Assembly (NCBI GenBank): GCA_965199055.1
Contig: CBDAQR010000003.1
Location: 1,798,001-1,862,000, forward strand
Origin: CBDAQR01 sp965199055
GTDB lineage: Bacteria > Pseudomonadota > Gammaproteobacteria > Pseudomonadales > Halieaceae
Length of the DNA: 64,000 nt
Direction: 5' to 3'
The translations under genes were made by a program, and so were the position numbers. How positions within the stretch are numbered: position 1 is the first letter of the stretch; each line of letters starts with the position of its first letter. The notes below the pieces were generated by a model. That model ran no database searches. It saw only the letters and a program-made list of their open reading frames with translations, and was not told the DNA's origin. Of this stretch, positions 6,645-15,363 are shown in pieces.

Positions 6645-9173
6645 ATGGTGCGCGACCTACCCCTAATACCCACTGGCCTGACGCTGCTTGGCCTTAGCAC
6701 GCTCGCTATTGCCATGCCCCTGTTTGAAACCCTGGGCCAGGGCGCAACATTCTTCGTGGCACATCGTGCCGACAGTGAACACATTCTCGCTTTCGCCATC
6801 CGGACCTATCTCGTTCCACCGATTCTGATGCTGCTGTTAATTGCGCTGCTGCGCCTTGCCAGCGCACGGTTGGCGAGCTTAGCGGCGAGCATGCTGGTTG
6901 CTCTACTGGCTGCGGCGTGGCTAATGACCCTGTTCGGTGGCGTAACCACCAGCGTGGCAATACCCGCCGCATTATTGGGGGCGCTGGCCTTGGGCATCGG
7001 TTTTCACCGCTCCGAACAGCTGCGCGGTTTTCTGCAAATCGTCGGTCTGCTCTCTCCGCTTAGCCTCGCGGCGTTCCTTTGGTTCAGTCCCACAAGCAAA
7101 CTTATCAATCCAGCCAGCGGCCTCGATGCCGCGCGAGTAGGAGGCAGCGACACTCCCGTTGTGATGTTAGTACTCGATGAGTTATCGCAGGCGGCCATTT
7201 CAGCGCCGGACGGTTCCATCGATCCCGCACGCCTGCCCAACTTCGCTCGTCTGGCGAATATGAGCACCTGGTATGGCGACACCACGACGGTCGCTACCCA
7301 TACCCAGCGGGCCATTACGTCGATTCTCTCAGGCGTACACACTGGCGAGGACATGGCACCGGTACATAGCCAGTTTCCTCAGAATCTGTTTACGCTCGTG
7401 GCACCCAGTCATCAAGTGAACGCCATCGAAATGGTCAGTCGACTCTGCCCGACGAGCGTTTGCAAGGCTGAAAACAAACGCGCCGTGCGCCAGTTCGATG
7501 GCCCCGCGATGTATCAGGATATCCAGACGATCTGGTGGCACAGCGTACTCCCCAGTTCACTCGCGGGCCGCTGGCTACCGCCCATCAGCAGCAGCTGGAA
7601 GGGCTTTGATAACCACGTACCCCCGGAGCCCACGGGAGGCAACCCCAAACATTGGTTTGGCGCCATGGTGCTCGACATGAGCGCCAATGACCAAAAGCGC
7701 TTCGAGCGCTTTCTACATGGTATAGCGACAGACCGAACGACCAGCTTCCACTACCTGCATTTGTCGCTGCCTTACACGCCCTGGTATTACCTACCTGATG
7801 GCAGGGTCTACAACGGCCGCCAAACACCAGGACAGTCGGTAACGGCGTACGACTGGATTGAAAACCAGTTTCTTATAGACCAGGGCGCACAGCGATTTAG
7901 CCTCCAGGTAGAGTATGTCGATACTTTGCTCGGCCAACTTCTCGACACCCTCGAGGACACTGAACGCTTTAACGAAACACTAATAATCGTTGTTTCAGAT
8001 CACGGGGTGGCCTTCGCTCCCGGTGAATTACGCAGAAAACCCGTGGCCGCGACCTTAGCAGATGTCACCCGAGTACCGTTATTTATACGCTACCCGGGCC
8101 AAACAAACGGAGAGCGAGACGATCGTTTAGTACAAACCATCGATATTCTCCCGACTGTGGCAGATGTTCTCGGCATACCGCTCATCGATCCTGTCGATGG
8201 TCAAAGTCTGGTCAGTCAATCCTTCGAAACACCGCGTCGATTCATTTGGGAGGGCCGCGATGCGGATCTGGACGTCGAAGCCGATATGGATATGCAGACG
8301 GCTATCAATCGAATCAATCAGGTATTGAGCGCGGGCAAGTCAGCCATGGATACACTTGCGATAGGGCCTGGCAAGCGCTTTTATCGGCAATCCATACCCA
8401 GCGACACTCCAGCCGCAGAGGGGACATGGCTCGAACTCGAGCGCGGCGAGTGGTATCGGGACCTGCGCGTCAATAGCGCCTTTGTGCCGGCCAGACTCAC
8501 CGGTTGGTTGCGCAACGCAGAGCCCAATAGCGCCATAGCGATTGGGGTGAATGGTATGGTCGCTGGCTCTGGGTACAGCTTTGGTGATGACAATGAGGTG
8601 TCAGTCATGCTCGACCCCGCCTACTTCAGAAGGGGTGAAAACACCATTAGCGCCTATCTGGTCTCCGCAGCGGGAGTACATAGCGTCCGGGTCGACGATG
8701 GCAGCGCGCCCTGGGAACTCAGACGCGATGATTCGGGGCAACTCACGTCTGTCGCTCGCGGAGAGCAGCGCTGGGTGGCGGCAACGGATGCTAAGGGTCA
8801 CGCGGCATTCTCACAGCAAAGTACGGCACTGGGGAGTATCGGCGGCTGGGTATTCAAGAGCGGCGCGGGCACTACCGCGCAGAACTTACTGCTGATCGAT
8901 GACACCACGGTACTAAGCGCTGGCTTTAGACGATTCCCACTGTCGATTCACGCAGAAGAGCACGGACTTGATGAAGACTTACCCCACTGGTACACGCTGG
9001 AAATCAATCCAGCCATACAAGAGAGGGGGTTAAAACTTTCGGTGCTGGCCTTATTCGAATCGGGTGACTTTGCGGAACTGAAGCTGCAGAAAGCACGCCA
9101 ACGGGGGAGGCAACTAAATAATGCACCAACCATGGCGTCGGAAGAACTTCCATCCCGAGTGAACGAACATTGA
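6645..9173 (+). CDS. Membrane-bound sulfatase/alkaline-phosphatase-fold protein
   Basis: The 842-residue protein has about four to five N-terminal membrane helices (residues 10-150), then an alkaline-phosphatase-superfamily catalytic domain. Visible elements are the metal-binding PVVMLVLDEL start (D178), a putative nucleophile region THTQRAITSIL (Thr/Ser around 218-226) and the SDHG metal site (D452, H453). There is no CxPxR or SxPxR sulfatase signature, so it may be a phosphotransferase (phosphoglycerol or phosphoethanolamine type) rather than a sulfate ester hydrolase. The C-terminal 300 residues are beta-rich and extracytoplasmic. The 3' end overlaps the convergent glycosyltransferase by 60 bases. 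Confidence 0.82.
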   Translation: MVRDLPLIPTGLTLLGLSTLAIAMPLFETLGQGATFFVAHRADSEHILAFAIRTYLVPPILMLLLIALLRLASARLASLAASMLVALLAAAWLMTLFGGVTTSVAIPAALLGALALGIGFHRSEQLRGFLQIVGLLSPLSLAAFLWFSPTSKLINPASGLDAARVGGSDTPVVMLVLDELSQAAISAPDGSIDPARLPNFARLANMSTWYGDTTTVATHTQRAITSILSGVHTGEDMAPVHSQFPQNLFTLVAPSHQVNAIEMVSRLCPTSVCKAENKRAVRQFDGPAMYQDIQTIWWHSVLPSSLAGRWLPPISSSWKGFDNHVPPEPTGGNPKHWFGAMVLDMSANDQKRFERFLHGIATDRTTSFHYLHLSLPYTPWYYLPDGRVYNGRQTPGQSVTAYDWIENQFLIDQGAQRFSLQVEYVDTLLGQLLDTLEDTERFNETLIIVVSDHGVAFAPGELRRKPVAATLADVTRVPLFIRYPGQTNGERDDRLVQTIDILPTVADVLGIPLIDPVDGQSLVSQSFETPRRFIWEGRDADLDVEADMDMQTAINRINQVLSAGKSAMDTLAIGPGKRFYRQSIPSDTPAAEGTWLELERGEWYRDLRVNSAFVPARLTGWLRNAEPNSAIAIGVNGMVAGSGYSFGDDNEVSVMLDPAYFRRGENTISAYLVSAAGVHSVRVDDGSAPWELRRDDSGQLTSVARGEQRWVAATDAKGHAAFSQQSTALGSIGGWVFKSGAGTTAQNLLLIDDTTVLSAGFRRFPLSIHAEEHGLDEDLPHWYTLEINPAIQERGLKLSVLALFESGDFAELKLQKARQRGRQLNNAPTMASEELPSRVNEH

Positions 9174-9974
9174 AATATGTCGCAAGCCTTTACGCGCAGA
9201 ATAGCCGCCGTGATGGACAATGCGCATCGTCGGCAGATACACCAGGCGACCGACGGGATGTAAGCGCAGCGAGAGATCGAAGTCCTCGAAGTACATAAAA
9301 TAATTCTGCGAGAAGCCCGCTACCGCCTGCAGTGCGCTGGTACGGGCATACATGCAACAACCGCTGACCAATGGCACATCAACGACGTGACCATTACCGC
9401 AATTATCTCGAATTTCGTAGCTGTGCAGATAGGAACGGAACCACTCCCTGAGAAACCGCGGAGCGAACGCCCGTAAACTCAAGACGAGCACCGACGGATA
9501 ACGCTTACACAAATACTGCACCTGGCCGCGAGGATCCTTAGCACTGGGCGACACCATGGCAACGTCGTCTTGATTAGAGAGATACTCCAGCCCGATGTAG
9601 AGCGCATCCTGGTCCATCTCTACATCGGGATTCAATATGAGGTGGTACTGACTGTTAGCGCGCGCGCGCGCCTCATTGTGCGCCGCGCCGTAGCCAATAT
9701 TTGCGCCGGGATGCCAGCATTCGACTTCGTCGAAATTTTGCCCCGCATCGGAATAGATCAGATTGCGAACCCGGGTTTGGTAGACCGCGTCAGTAGAGTT
9801 ATCGACGACCAGAACCTGCAGTCGCACCGGCATACCTTTGCCGCGGGCATAGGCCAACGCCCTCTGCAACCCATCCAGCGTCTTGCAGAGCAAATCGAAT
9901 GAACTGTTATAAGTGACCATCGAGACGGAGACACGAATATCGTCCGTCCGGTCTACAGCCGTTGTTATTGTCAT
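9114..9974 (-). CDS. Family 2 glycosyltransferase, rhamnosyltransferase-like
   Basis: A 286-residue GT-A fold enzyme without signal peptide. It has the nucleotide-binding start VSMVTYNS (about 17-24), VVDNS (56-60), the metal/nucleotide motif NPDVEM (115-120), and the acceptor-side loop MYFEDFDLSLRLHPVGRLVYLP, which carries the ED(F)D catalytic-base pattern typical of bacterial rhamnosyl- and related transferases. ATG start at 9974. It stands alone on its strand between two rightward units, and its last 20 codons overlap the end of the sulfatase-like gene. Sugar specificity cannot be read from sequence. Confidence 0.9.
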   Translation of the reverse strand: MTITTAVDRTDDIRVSVSMVTYNSSFDLLCKTLDGLQRALAYARGKGMPVRLQVLVVDNSTDAVYQTRVRNLIYSDAGQNFDEVECWHPGANIGYGAAHNEARARANSQYHLILNPDVEMDQDALYIGLEYLSNQDDVAMVSPSAKDPRGQVQYLCKRYPSVLVLSLRAFAPRFLREWFRSYLHSYEIRDNCGNGHVVDVPLVSGCCMYARTSALQAVAGFSQNYFMYFEDFDLSLRLHPVGRLVYLPTMRIVHHGGYSARKGLRHISMFVHSGWKFFRRHGWCII

Positions 9975-10101
9975 GGTGCCGAAACCCCGTCTGCAACGCG
10001 CCGGTCAGCGAATTATGTTTTAGGAAAACCGGTTACAGCTTGCATTGCATCAGGCACAGATATTACCATCTGTCGCCAGCTATGCGAACCGCCCCAGCCC
10101 G

Positions 10102-10815
10102 ATGAAACATCCCACAGAGAACAGCGTCGTCTGCGTGCTGGGTATGCACCGCAGTGGCACGAGTTGCCTGGTGGGTTCTCTGCAAGCAGCTGGCCTGCAT
10201 CTCGGAAAACACCACACTTGGAACAAGTACAACCGCAAGGGCAATCGGGAAAACCAGGACATTGTCGATCTGAACGACGCTGTATTGGAGTACAGCGGTG
10301 GCAGTTGGAAGCAGGCACCAAAGACTGTCCGCTACACGCCGGATCATCTCTCCAGAGCGCGTGAAATTGTCGACAGTTTTCCGCCGGAATTACGTTGCGG
10401 GTTCAAAGATCCACGGGTTTTGCTGACCCTGCCCCTGTGGCGCGAAGTCCTGGGGGAGCGGGCCCAGCGCGTAGGCATCTTTCGCCACCCACTGGCCGTT
10501 GCCCATTCCCTGGGGTTTAGGGAGGGCCTCAACATGATGCCTGAAGCTCAGGCACTCGAACTATGGGCAGCTTACAACCGCCGGCTGCTTAAGGAATATC
10601 GAAGACAGCCCTTTCCTCTGCTGTGTTTTGACTGGGAAGAACAGCAGTTTCACGAGAAACTGCACGCGGTTCACCAGCATCTCGAACTCCCCGAATTAGC
10701 CGACCACGCGCGCTTCTATAGCTCCGAGCTGAAAAACTACGCTTCCAACAACCTGTCCTTAATTCCCTGGAAGTACCGCGGAATCTACAAGGACCTGTTG
10801 AAAGCAGCTCTCTAA
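10102..10815 (+). CDS. Sulfotransferase family protein
   Basis: The product (237 residues from the ATG at 10102; 19 residues longer if the ATG at 10045 is used) opens with VVCVLGMHRSGTSCLVGSL, whose GMHRSGTS loop is the 5'-phosphosulfate-binding loop of PAPS-dependent sulfotransferases. FRHPLAVAHSL around residue 135 fits the 3'-phosphate-binding element (R...S). The same GMHRSGTS version recurs in the N-terminal domain of the large fusion protein encoded at 47284-50835. Likely role: sulfation of a glycan. It heads a five-gene rightward unit. Confidence 0.85.
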   Translation: MKHPTENSVVCVLGMHRSGTSCLVGSLQAAGLHLGKHHTWNKYNRKGNRENQDIVDLNDAVLEYSGGSWKQAPKTVRYTPDHLSRAREIVDSFPPELRCGFKDPRVLLTLPLWREVLGERAQRVGIFRHPLAVAHSLGFREGLNMMPEAQALELWAAYNRRLLKEYRRQPFPLLCFDWEEQQFHEKLHAVHQHLELPELADHARFYSSELKNYASNNLSLIPWKYRGIYKDLLKAAL

Positions 10816-10887
10816 CGCGTTTCCCTCCAAGGTCTAGTCAGTTAAAATCTGCGCTTACCAATAACGACATCCCAGACGGAACCCAGC

Positions 10888-11880
10888 TTGGAGATCACCG
10901 GGCAACTCGAAAGCAGCAATCACCTCCTGGGTGACAACGATCTCCTGCGCGAGCACATGGCGCAGCAGGGCTACCTGTACTTTGAGGACGTACTGGAAGC
11001 TGCACCAATAGAGCGACTACGAGACGACATTCTCAACATCCTCGACCAGGCACAATGGCTCGATCACAGCTATTCAACTCATGAGGCAAGAACCAACACA
11101 GTCCCGGTAGTCGAAGGTGAACCTGCGTACTTCGCAGTCTATGACAAGATTCAAATGCTCGAGAGTCTGCATGGACTGGCTCACGAAGCAGCGCTAAGCG
11201 ACATTATGCGATCGATCGTCGGCGAGAGCGCGTTTCCTCACCCCTTGAGCATTGCTCGGCTTTCCTTTCCCAATAACGACGAGTGCACCACACCGCCGCA
11301 CCAGGATTACCCGAACAACCAGGGCACCGAAGCACTCTACGCAGCCTGGATTCCACTACATGACTGCCCACAGCAGCGCGGCGGAATCGCTATCCTGGAG
11401 GGCTCACAGACGCTCGGTCTACTGCCCTTGGAGTTTTCACTGGGCGCGGGAAATCGGCAAGCACGACTGCCAGAGCAAGCCCAGGCCATGCGCTGGCTAA
11501 GCGCCGATTTTCGGTTGGGCGACCTGTTGGTATTCGGCAGCATGACGGTGCACCAGGCGCTGCCAAATCTCAGCGAAAACCAGTTGCGGCTGTCAGTAGA
11601 CTTCCGCTTCCAGGAAGAACAACAACCCTTGACGCCAAGAGTCCTAGAGCCTCATTTCGCTCGGCTCTCCTGGGATGAGATCTACGCTAACTGGCAGAGA
11701 CCAGAGTTGAAATACTACTGGAAGGGAAAGCAATACCCGCTGCAAGAATGGGACAGTTCTTTGCACGAACTACCTGAGGGACACATGCGTGAGGCCATTC
11801 AGCAGTCGCGGGCCTACAACCGCCGCCGTGATGAATTACGCCGTCAATCCGAACGCTCGTCCAACCATAGCAAGCCATAG
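10888..11880 (+). CDS. Phytanoyl-CoA dioxygenase (PhyH) family oxygenase
   Basis: A 330-residue Fe(II)/2-oxoglutarate oxygenase. The iron-binding triad is visible as PPHQDYPNN (His and Asp of HxD) and VHQALPN (distal His), followed by the 2-oxoglutarate arginine region LRLSVDFRF. PhyH-like enzymes in glycan clusters hydroxylate small molecules or sugars; the substrate here is unknown. The largest open frame starts with TTG at 10888, preceded by ACGGAA; an ATG at 10957 would remove 23 residues and is the alternative. A related protein is encoded at 40444. Confidence 0.87.
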   Translation: MEITGQLESSNHLLGDNDLLREHMAQQGYLYFEDVLEAAPIERLRDDILNILDQAQWLDHSYSTHEARTNTVPVVEGEPAYFAVYDKIQMLESLHGLAHEAALSDIMRSIVGESAFPHPLSIARLSFPNNDECTTPPHQDYPNNQGTEALYAAWIPLHDCPQQRGGIAILEGSQTLGLLPLEFSLGAGNRQARLPEQAQAMRWLSADFRLGDLLVFGSMTVHQALPNLSENQLRLSVDFRFQEEQQPLTPRVLEPHFARLSWDEIYANWQRPELKYYWKGKQYPLQEWDSSLHELPEGHMREAIQQSRAYNRRRDELRRQSERSSNHSKP

Positions 11881-11892
11881 CCGCAGTATTCC

Positions 11893-12855
11893 GTGAACGC
11901 ACTAAAACGACTTTTGGCCAAGGCCAAGCCGCGCTCACCGCGCCTGAGTATCATCGTCGTAATATACGATATGCCTAAGCAGGCCAGGAAGACACTCTTG
12001 TCGCTGGTACCGCCTTACCAGGAAGACGTTAGCAGCGAGGATTACGAGATTCTCCTGCTCGAGAACGCATCGTCGAATAATCTTGGCGAACGCGCAGCCA
12101 CAGAGATCGGCGAAAATATCCGTTACTTCTTCAGAAAGGAGACTCTGCCCAGCCCCGTTCCGTCGGCGCGCTACGGAGTCAAGCAAGCCCGTGGAAGCCA
12201 TCTCGCTCTGATGATTGACGGCGCGCGCATGGCCAGCCCTGGCCTCATCAGAACGCTGCTCGACGCCAGCGGAATCGATGAAAACGCTGTCATAGCGGTC
12301 CCTGGCTATCATCTTGGTCGTGTCGTGCAGCAAGAGGCCCTGCAAGAGGGATATGACGAGGCGGAAGAATCCCGCCTACTAGAAAGCATTGAATGGCCCA
12401 AGGACGGCTATCGCTTGTTTGATATCGCCTGCTTTAGTCGCAGCAATGCGGCCGGATTTTTCCACCCCAATGGCGAGAGTAACTGCTTTTGTATACCCAG
12501 GCATATCTGGGATGAGGTGGGAGGCTTCGACACTGCATTTACCGAGACCGGCGGCGGCCAGGCCAATCCCGACCTGTACAAACGGGTCTGCGATTTACCT
12601 CATGTCGAGTTAATCGCCACGCCAGGACAGGGAACTTTTCACCAGTTTCACGGCGGTGTCACGACGGGAACTCCGCCGGAAGAACGCGAACAGCACATGC
12701 AGAATCATTTCGCTCAATACCGCAAAATACGCGGGGAACCTTATCAGTCTCCTCTGCGCAAAGCCATCTTGTACGGCAACGTCGCGCCCCAGGCGATGCG
12801 TTTTATGGAACAGTCCCTCGACGTAGCTGCGTCACTGCGCGGAGAAAAGCGCTAG
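11893..12855 (+). CDS. Family 2 glycosyltransferase of the DGARM type (copy 1)
   Basis: A 320-residue GT-A enzyme starting at GTG 11893. The fold begins at residue 18 with LSIIVVIYDMPKQ; the position of the usual DxD is occupied by MIDGARM (residues 107-113). Further shared blocks are PGYHLG, the EWPKDGYRLF segment, SNCFCIPRHIWDEVGGFD and FHQFHGGVTTG near residue 255. Two paralogues with the same blocks are at 12855 and 50900. The stop codon overlaps the next GTG by one base, so the pair is translationally coupled. Donor and acceptor unknown. Confidence 0.88.
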   Translation: MNALKRLLAKAKPRSPRLSIIVVIYDMPKQARKTLLSLVPPYQEDVSSEDYEILLLENASSNNLGERAATEIGENIRYFFRKETLPSPVPSARYGVKQARGSHLALMIDGARMASPGLIRTLLDASGIDENAVIAVPGYHLGRVVQQEALQEGYDEAEESRLLESIEWPKDGYRLFDIACFSRSNAAGFFHPNGESNCFCIPRHIWDEVGGFDTAFTETGGGQANPDLYKRVCDLPHVELIATPGQGTFHQFHGGVTTGTPPEEREQHMQNHFAQYRKIRGEPYQSPLRKAILYGNVAPQAMRFMEQSLDVAASLRGEKR

Positions 12856-13829
12856 TGCCTGTGCCCAAGGTTTCCATTATCCTGATCGGCTACAAAATGC
12901 CGACCCAGTTACAGAAGACTCTGGAAACTCTGTCGGCGGAATTTCAGCGGGGAGTTCGCGCCGAAGACTTCGAAGTGATTCTGGTGGAGAATCGTTCCAC
13001 ACAGAACTTGCCCAAGGCGGTCGTCGAAGCGCTGCCAGAGAATGTTCGCTACTTCCTGCGCGACGAGAGTGGTCATACGCCAGTGCCGGCTATCAATTTT
13101 GCCTTCGAGAAATGCCGCGGTACCTATATCGGCCTGATAATGGATGGTGCCAGGATGCTAACACCGGGGGTTATTGATAATGCCCTCAAATGCCTGCGTC
13201 TCGACTCGAACATTCTGGGGGTAGTTCCCGGTTATCACCTGGGCATGGAAGAGCAGCACGAGCATGATGATCCTGAGGTGGCACTACGCGAGGAAGCGCG
13301 GCTCCTGGACTCGGTGGACTGGCGTCGCGACGGTTACGAGTTGTTTCGCATATCGACCTGGAGCGGCGCCAACCGCAACGGCTATCTGCATCCAATCATG
13401 GAATGCAATTGCTTGTTTGCATCACGTGAAAACTACGAGGCGATTGGTTACGCCAACACAGATTTCACTCTCCGCGGTGGCGGGAGTATCAATTTGCATA
13501 TTTACCGCAGTCTGGGCATGCTGCCGCATACTCGGGTGTTTGTGTGGCCCGGAGAAGGGTCTTTCCATCAGTATCACGGCGGCGTAACGACCTCTTCCTA
13601 CGACGATCGCCAGGCGGAGATTGAGCGCCATCGAACGCAGCTGCACAGCTACTGGCCGGGTGGGTTCCACGCGCTGCGGCGCGAGCCGGTTCTGTTCGGC
13701 GGCGTGCCTGCACAAGCGCAACCATTCCTCGCAGAATCACTGCAACGCTGCCAGAATCGGTTGAGAAAGAAGGCGCAACAGGGTCAGACACCCTGGCCGG
13801 ACGACTCACCGAATCCAGCTAAGGACTAG
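12855..13829 (+). CDS. Family 2 glycosyltransferase of the DGARM type (copy 2)
   Basis: The 324-residue product starts at GTG 12855, sharing one base with the stop of copy 1. It has SIILIGYKMP at the N terminus, LIMDGARM (DGARM at 97-101), PGYHLG, DWRRDGYELF, the MECNCLF segment and FHQYHGGVTT. The high match to copies 1 and 3 in block order suggests duplication within the island. C-terminal tail is basic and low-complexity. As in the other copies, the typical DxD metal motif is changed; either Asp97 alone coordinates the metal, or the mechanism is less metal-dependent. Confidence 0.88.
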   Translation: MPVPKVSIILIGYKMPTQLQKTLETLSAEFQRGVRAEDFEVILVENRSTQNLPKAVVEALPENVRYFLRDESGHTPVPAINFAFEKCRGTYIGLIMDGARMLTPGVIDNALKCLRLDSNILGVVPGYHLGMEEQHEHDDPEVALREEARLLDSVDWRRDGYELFRISTWSGANRNGYLHPIMECNCLFASRENYEAIGYANTDFTLRGGGSINLHIYRSLGMLPHTRVFVWPGEGSFHQYHGGVTTSSYDDRQAEIERHRTQLHSYWPGGFHALRREPVLFGGVPAQAQPFLAESLQRCQNRLRKKAQQGQTPWPDDSPNPAKD

Positions 13830-13832
13830 ACC

Positions 13833-14624
13833 ATGAACATCTACTATCCACCTTCCCTGCAAAAATTTGACCCAAAACGGGTAGTGTTCAGCACCTGGGT
13901 CGACCACATGCCCTTTGCTTACGACCTGGTTGAATGCATCCGCCCCAAGATCTTTGTCGAGCTCGGCACATACAACGGTGCTTCCTTCTTCGCCTTCTGC
14001 CAGTCCATGCTGGAGAACGACATAGAGGGCCTGTGCTACGCCGTGGACACCTGGGAAGGCGACAGCCACACCGGTGCCTACGACACCAGTATTATGGACG
14101 ACGTTCGGGCCCATGCCCGCGAGCACTACCGCGGTTTCACCTATCTCATGCAGATGTACTTCAACGAAGCGCTAAAGCACTTTAACGATGAATCCATCGA
14201 GCTTCTGCATATTGACGGCCTGCATACCTATGAGGCGGTACAGGAAGACTTTACTAACTGGTATCCGAAGGTGAAACCGGGCGGCGTCATTCTCTTCCAC
14301 GACATCGAGGCTCGAATGAAGGACTACGGCGTGTGGAAATTTTGGGAGGAGTTAGCGCCGCAGTACGAGAGCTTTCAGTTTCAGCACGGCTTTGGGCTGG
14401 GTGTTCTGCGTAAGCCCGGAGGTGATCCGCAATCACACCCACTGCTGGAACTACTGTTCAATTCCAGCGAGATGGAGCAGCAGAAGCTTCGCCAGCTCTA
14501 TGTACATACCAGCGAGTTTATGGATACACGGCGTAAAGCCCGCCGCTTTGACGCTGCAGGTCTCGGCCCTCGAGGAGCGAAGGGTGGTCAGGGAAAAGCC
14601 GCGCAGCAAAAGAGCGGCGACTGA
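13833..14624 (+). CDS. Class I SAM-dependent methyltransferase (Methyltransf_24/CmcI-like)
   Basis: The 263-residue protein has a SAM-binding strand and loop FVELGTYNGASFFAF near residue 40, an acidic strand AVDTWEGDSHTGAYD, and LLHIDGLHTYEAV followed by PGGVILFHDIE, a pattern typical of macrocin/cephalosporin-type sugar O-methyltransferases. It follows glycosyltransferase copy 2 by 3 bases, last in the unit from 10102. Probable job: O-methylation of a sugar or of its chain. The 30-residue basic C-terminal tail (RKARR..GAKGGQGK) is outside the fold. Confidence 0.87.
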   Translation: MNIYYPPSLQKFDPKRVVFSTWVDHMPFAYDLVECIRPKIFVELGTYNGASFFAFCQSMLENDIEGLCYAVDTWEGDSHTGAYDTSIMDDVRAHAREHYRGFTYLMQMYFNEALKHFNDESIELLHIDGLHTYEAVQEDFTNWYPKVKPGGVILFHDIEARMKDYGVWKFWEELAPQYESFQFQHGFGLGVLRKPGGDPQSHPLLELLFNSSEMEQQKLRQLYVHTSEFMDTRRKARRFDAAGLGPRGAKGGQGKAAQQKSGD

Positions 14625-14625
14625 T

Positions 14626-15363
14626 TCACTGCTCCCCAGGCAACTTCTTCCACAGAGTATCGTGCTGCTCGGCTCCCTCTTCTGCGGGGCGGCCATTACT
14701 GTAGTAATACAATGCCAGTGATTTACGGGTATCGCCCTCTGGACAGCACAGCGGTTCGGGATGGCCGTGGTAGGAGTAAGAAGTGGTGCTGAAAATCACA
14801 CAACGGCCTGCCACTGGTGAGACTTTCTGCACACATCGACTCATATCGCGCGACCATAACTCCAGCTCGCCGCCGTAACTCGACGGCCAGCCCTGATTGA
14901 AATATATGAGCAAATTCAGGCGTCGATCGAGACCCAGCTTCGGGTGCTTGTTGAAATCGGCGTGAACTCGTAAAAACCCACCCGGCTCGGTTTGATGAAT
15001 ACCGCCTCCCAGCAAATAAGGATCGGGTACCAGGTCCTGAATACCGGACATCTGTTCCAACAGCTTCACAAAAGGCCCCGCATTCAGCTCCCAGTACAGG
15101 CGTCGCAGCCTTACATCGACCGCACTTTCCCGAGACACCCAGCGCTTGCGAAACTGAGCCGGCGCCCCATCGGTCATGTCTGCGGACCGATCCTCCTGAC
15201 CCTCGCGCACTTTTGGCAAAGGAAAAAGCGGAACAATCTGCTCAACAATCTCCGGACTGAGAAAATTGTCGATCACTATATGCGGGAAGGGATCCGCTGA
15301 TTGGTAGGCGCCTGCTCTACGAGCCATGGACTGTTCGAGGTAGTCGTAATCCAGGACTGTCAT
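14626..15363 (-). CDS. 2-oxoglutarate/Fe(II) oxygenase, prolyl-hydroxylase type (copy B)
   Basis: A 245-residue 2OG oxygenase resembling the Tpa1/Ofd1 and prolyl 4-hydroxylase group. Iron ligands: RVHADFNKH (HxD) and SYHGHPEPL (distal His); KSLALYYYS carries the expected 2-oxoglutarate-binding basic residue. The ATG at 15363 overlaps the stop of copy A (ATGA), hence the choice over a longer start at 15402. Copies A and B share PFPHI, the DRRLN..LIYFN/LYLN strand, YGGELELWSRDM and CVIFSTTS. Likely hydroxylates a small-molecule or sugar substrate of the island; stop lies 1 base from the convergent methyltransferase. Confidence 0.85.
   Translation of the reverse strand: MTVLDYDYLEQSMARRAGAYQSADPFPHIVIDNFLSPEIVEQIVPLFPLPKVREGQEDRSADMTDGAPAQFRKRWVSRESAVDVRLRRLYWELNAGPFVKLLEQMSGIQDLVPDPYLLGGGIHQTEPGGFLRVHADFNKHPKLGLDRRLNLLIYFNQGWPSSYGGELELWSRDMSRCVQKVSPVAGRCVIFSTTSYSYHGHPEPLCCPEGDTRKSLALYYYSNGRPAEEGAEQHDTLWKKLPGEQ

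Noticed and set aside
6645..9173. Called a true arylsulfatase
   Set aside because: The CxPxR/SxPxR formylglycine signature is missing; only the alkaline-phosphatase superfamily fold is supported.
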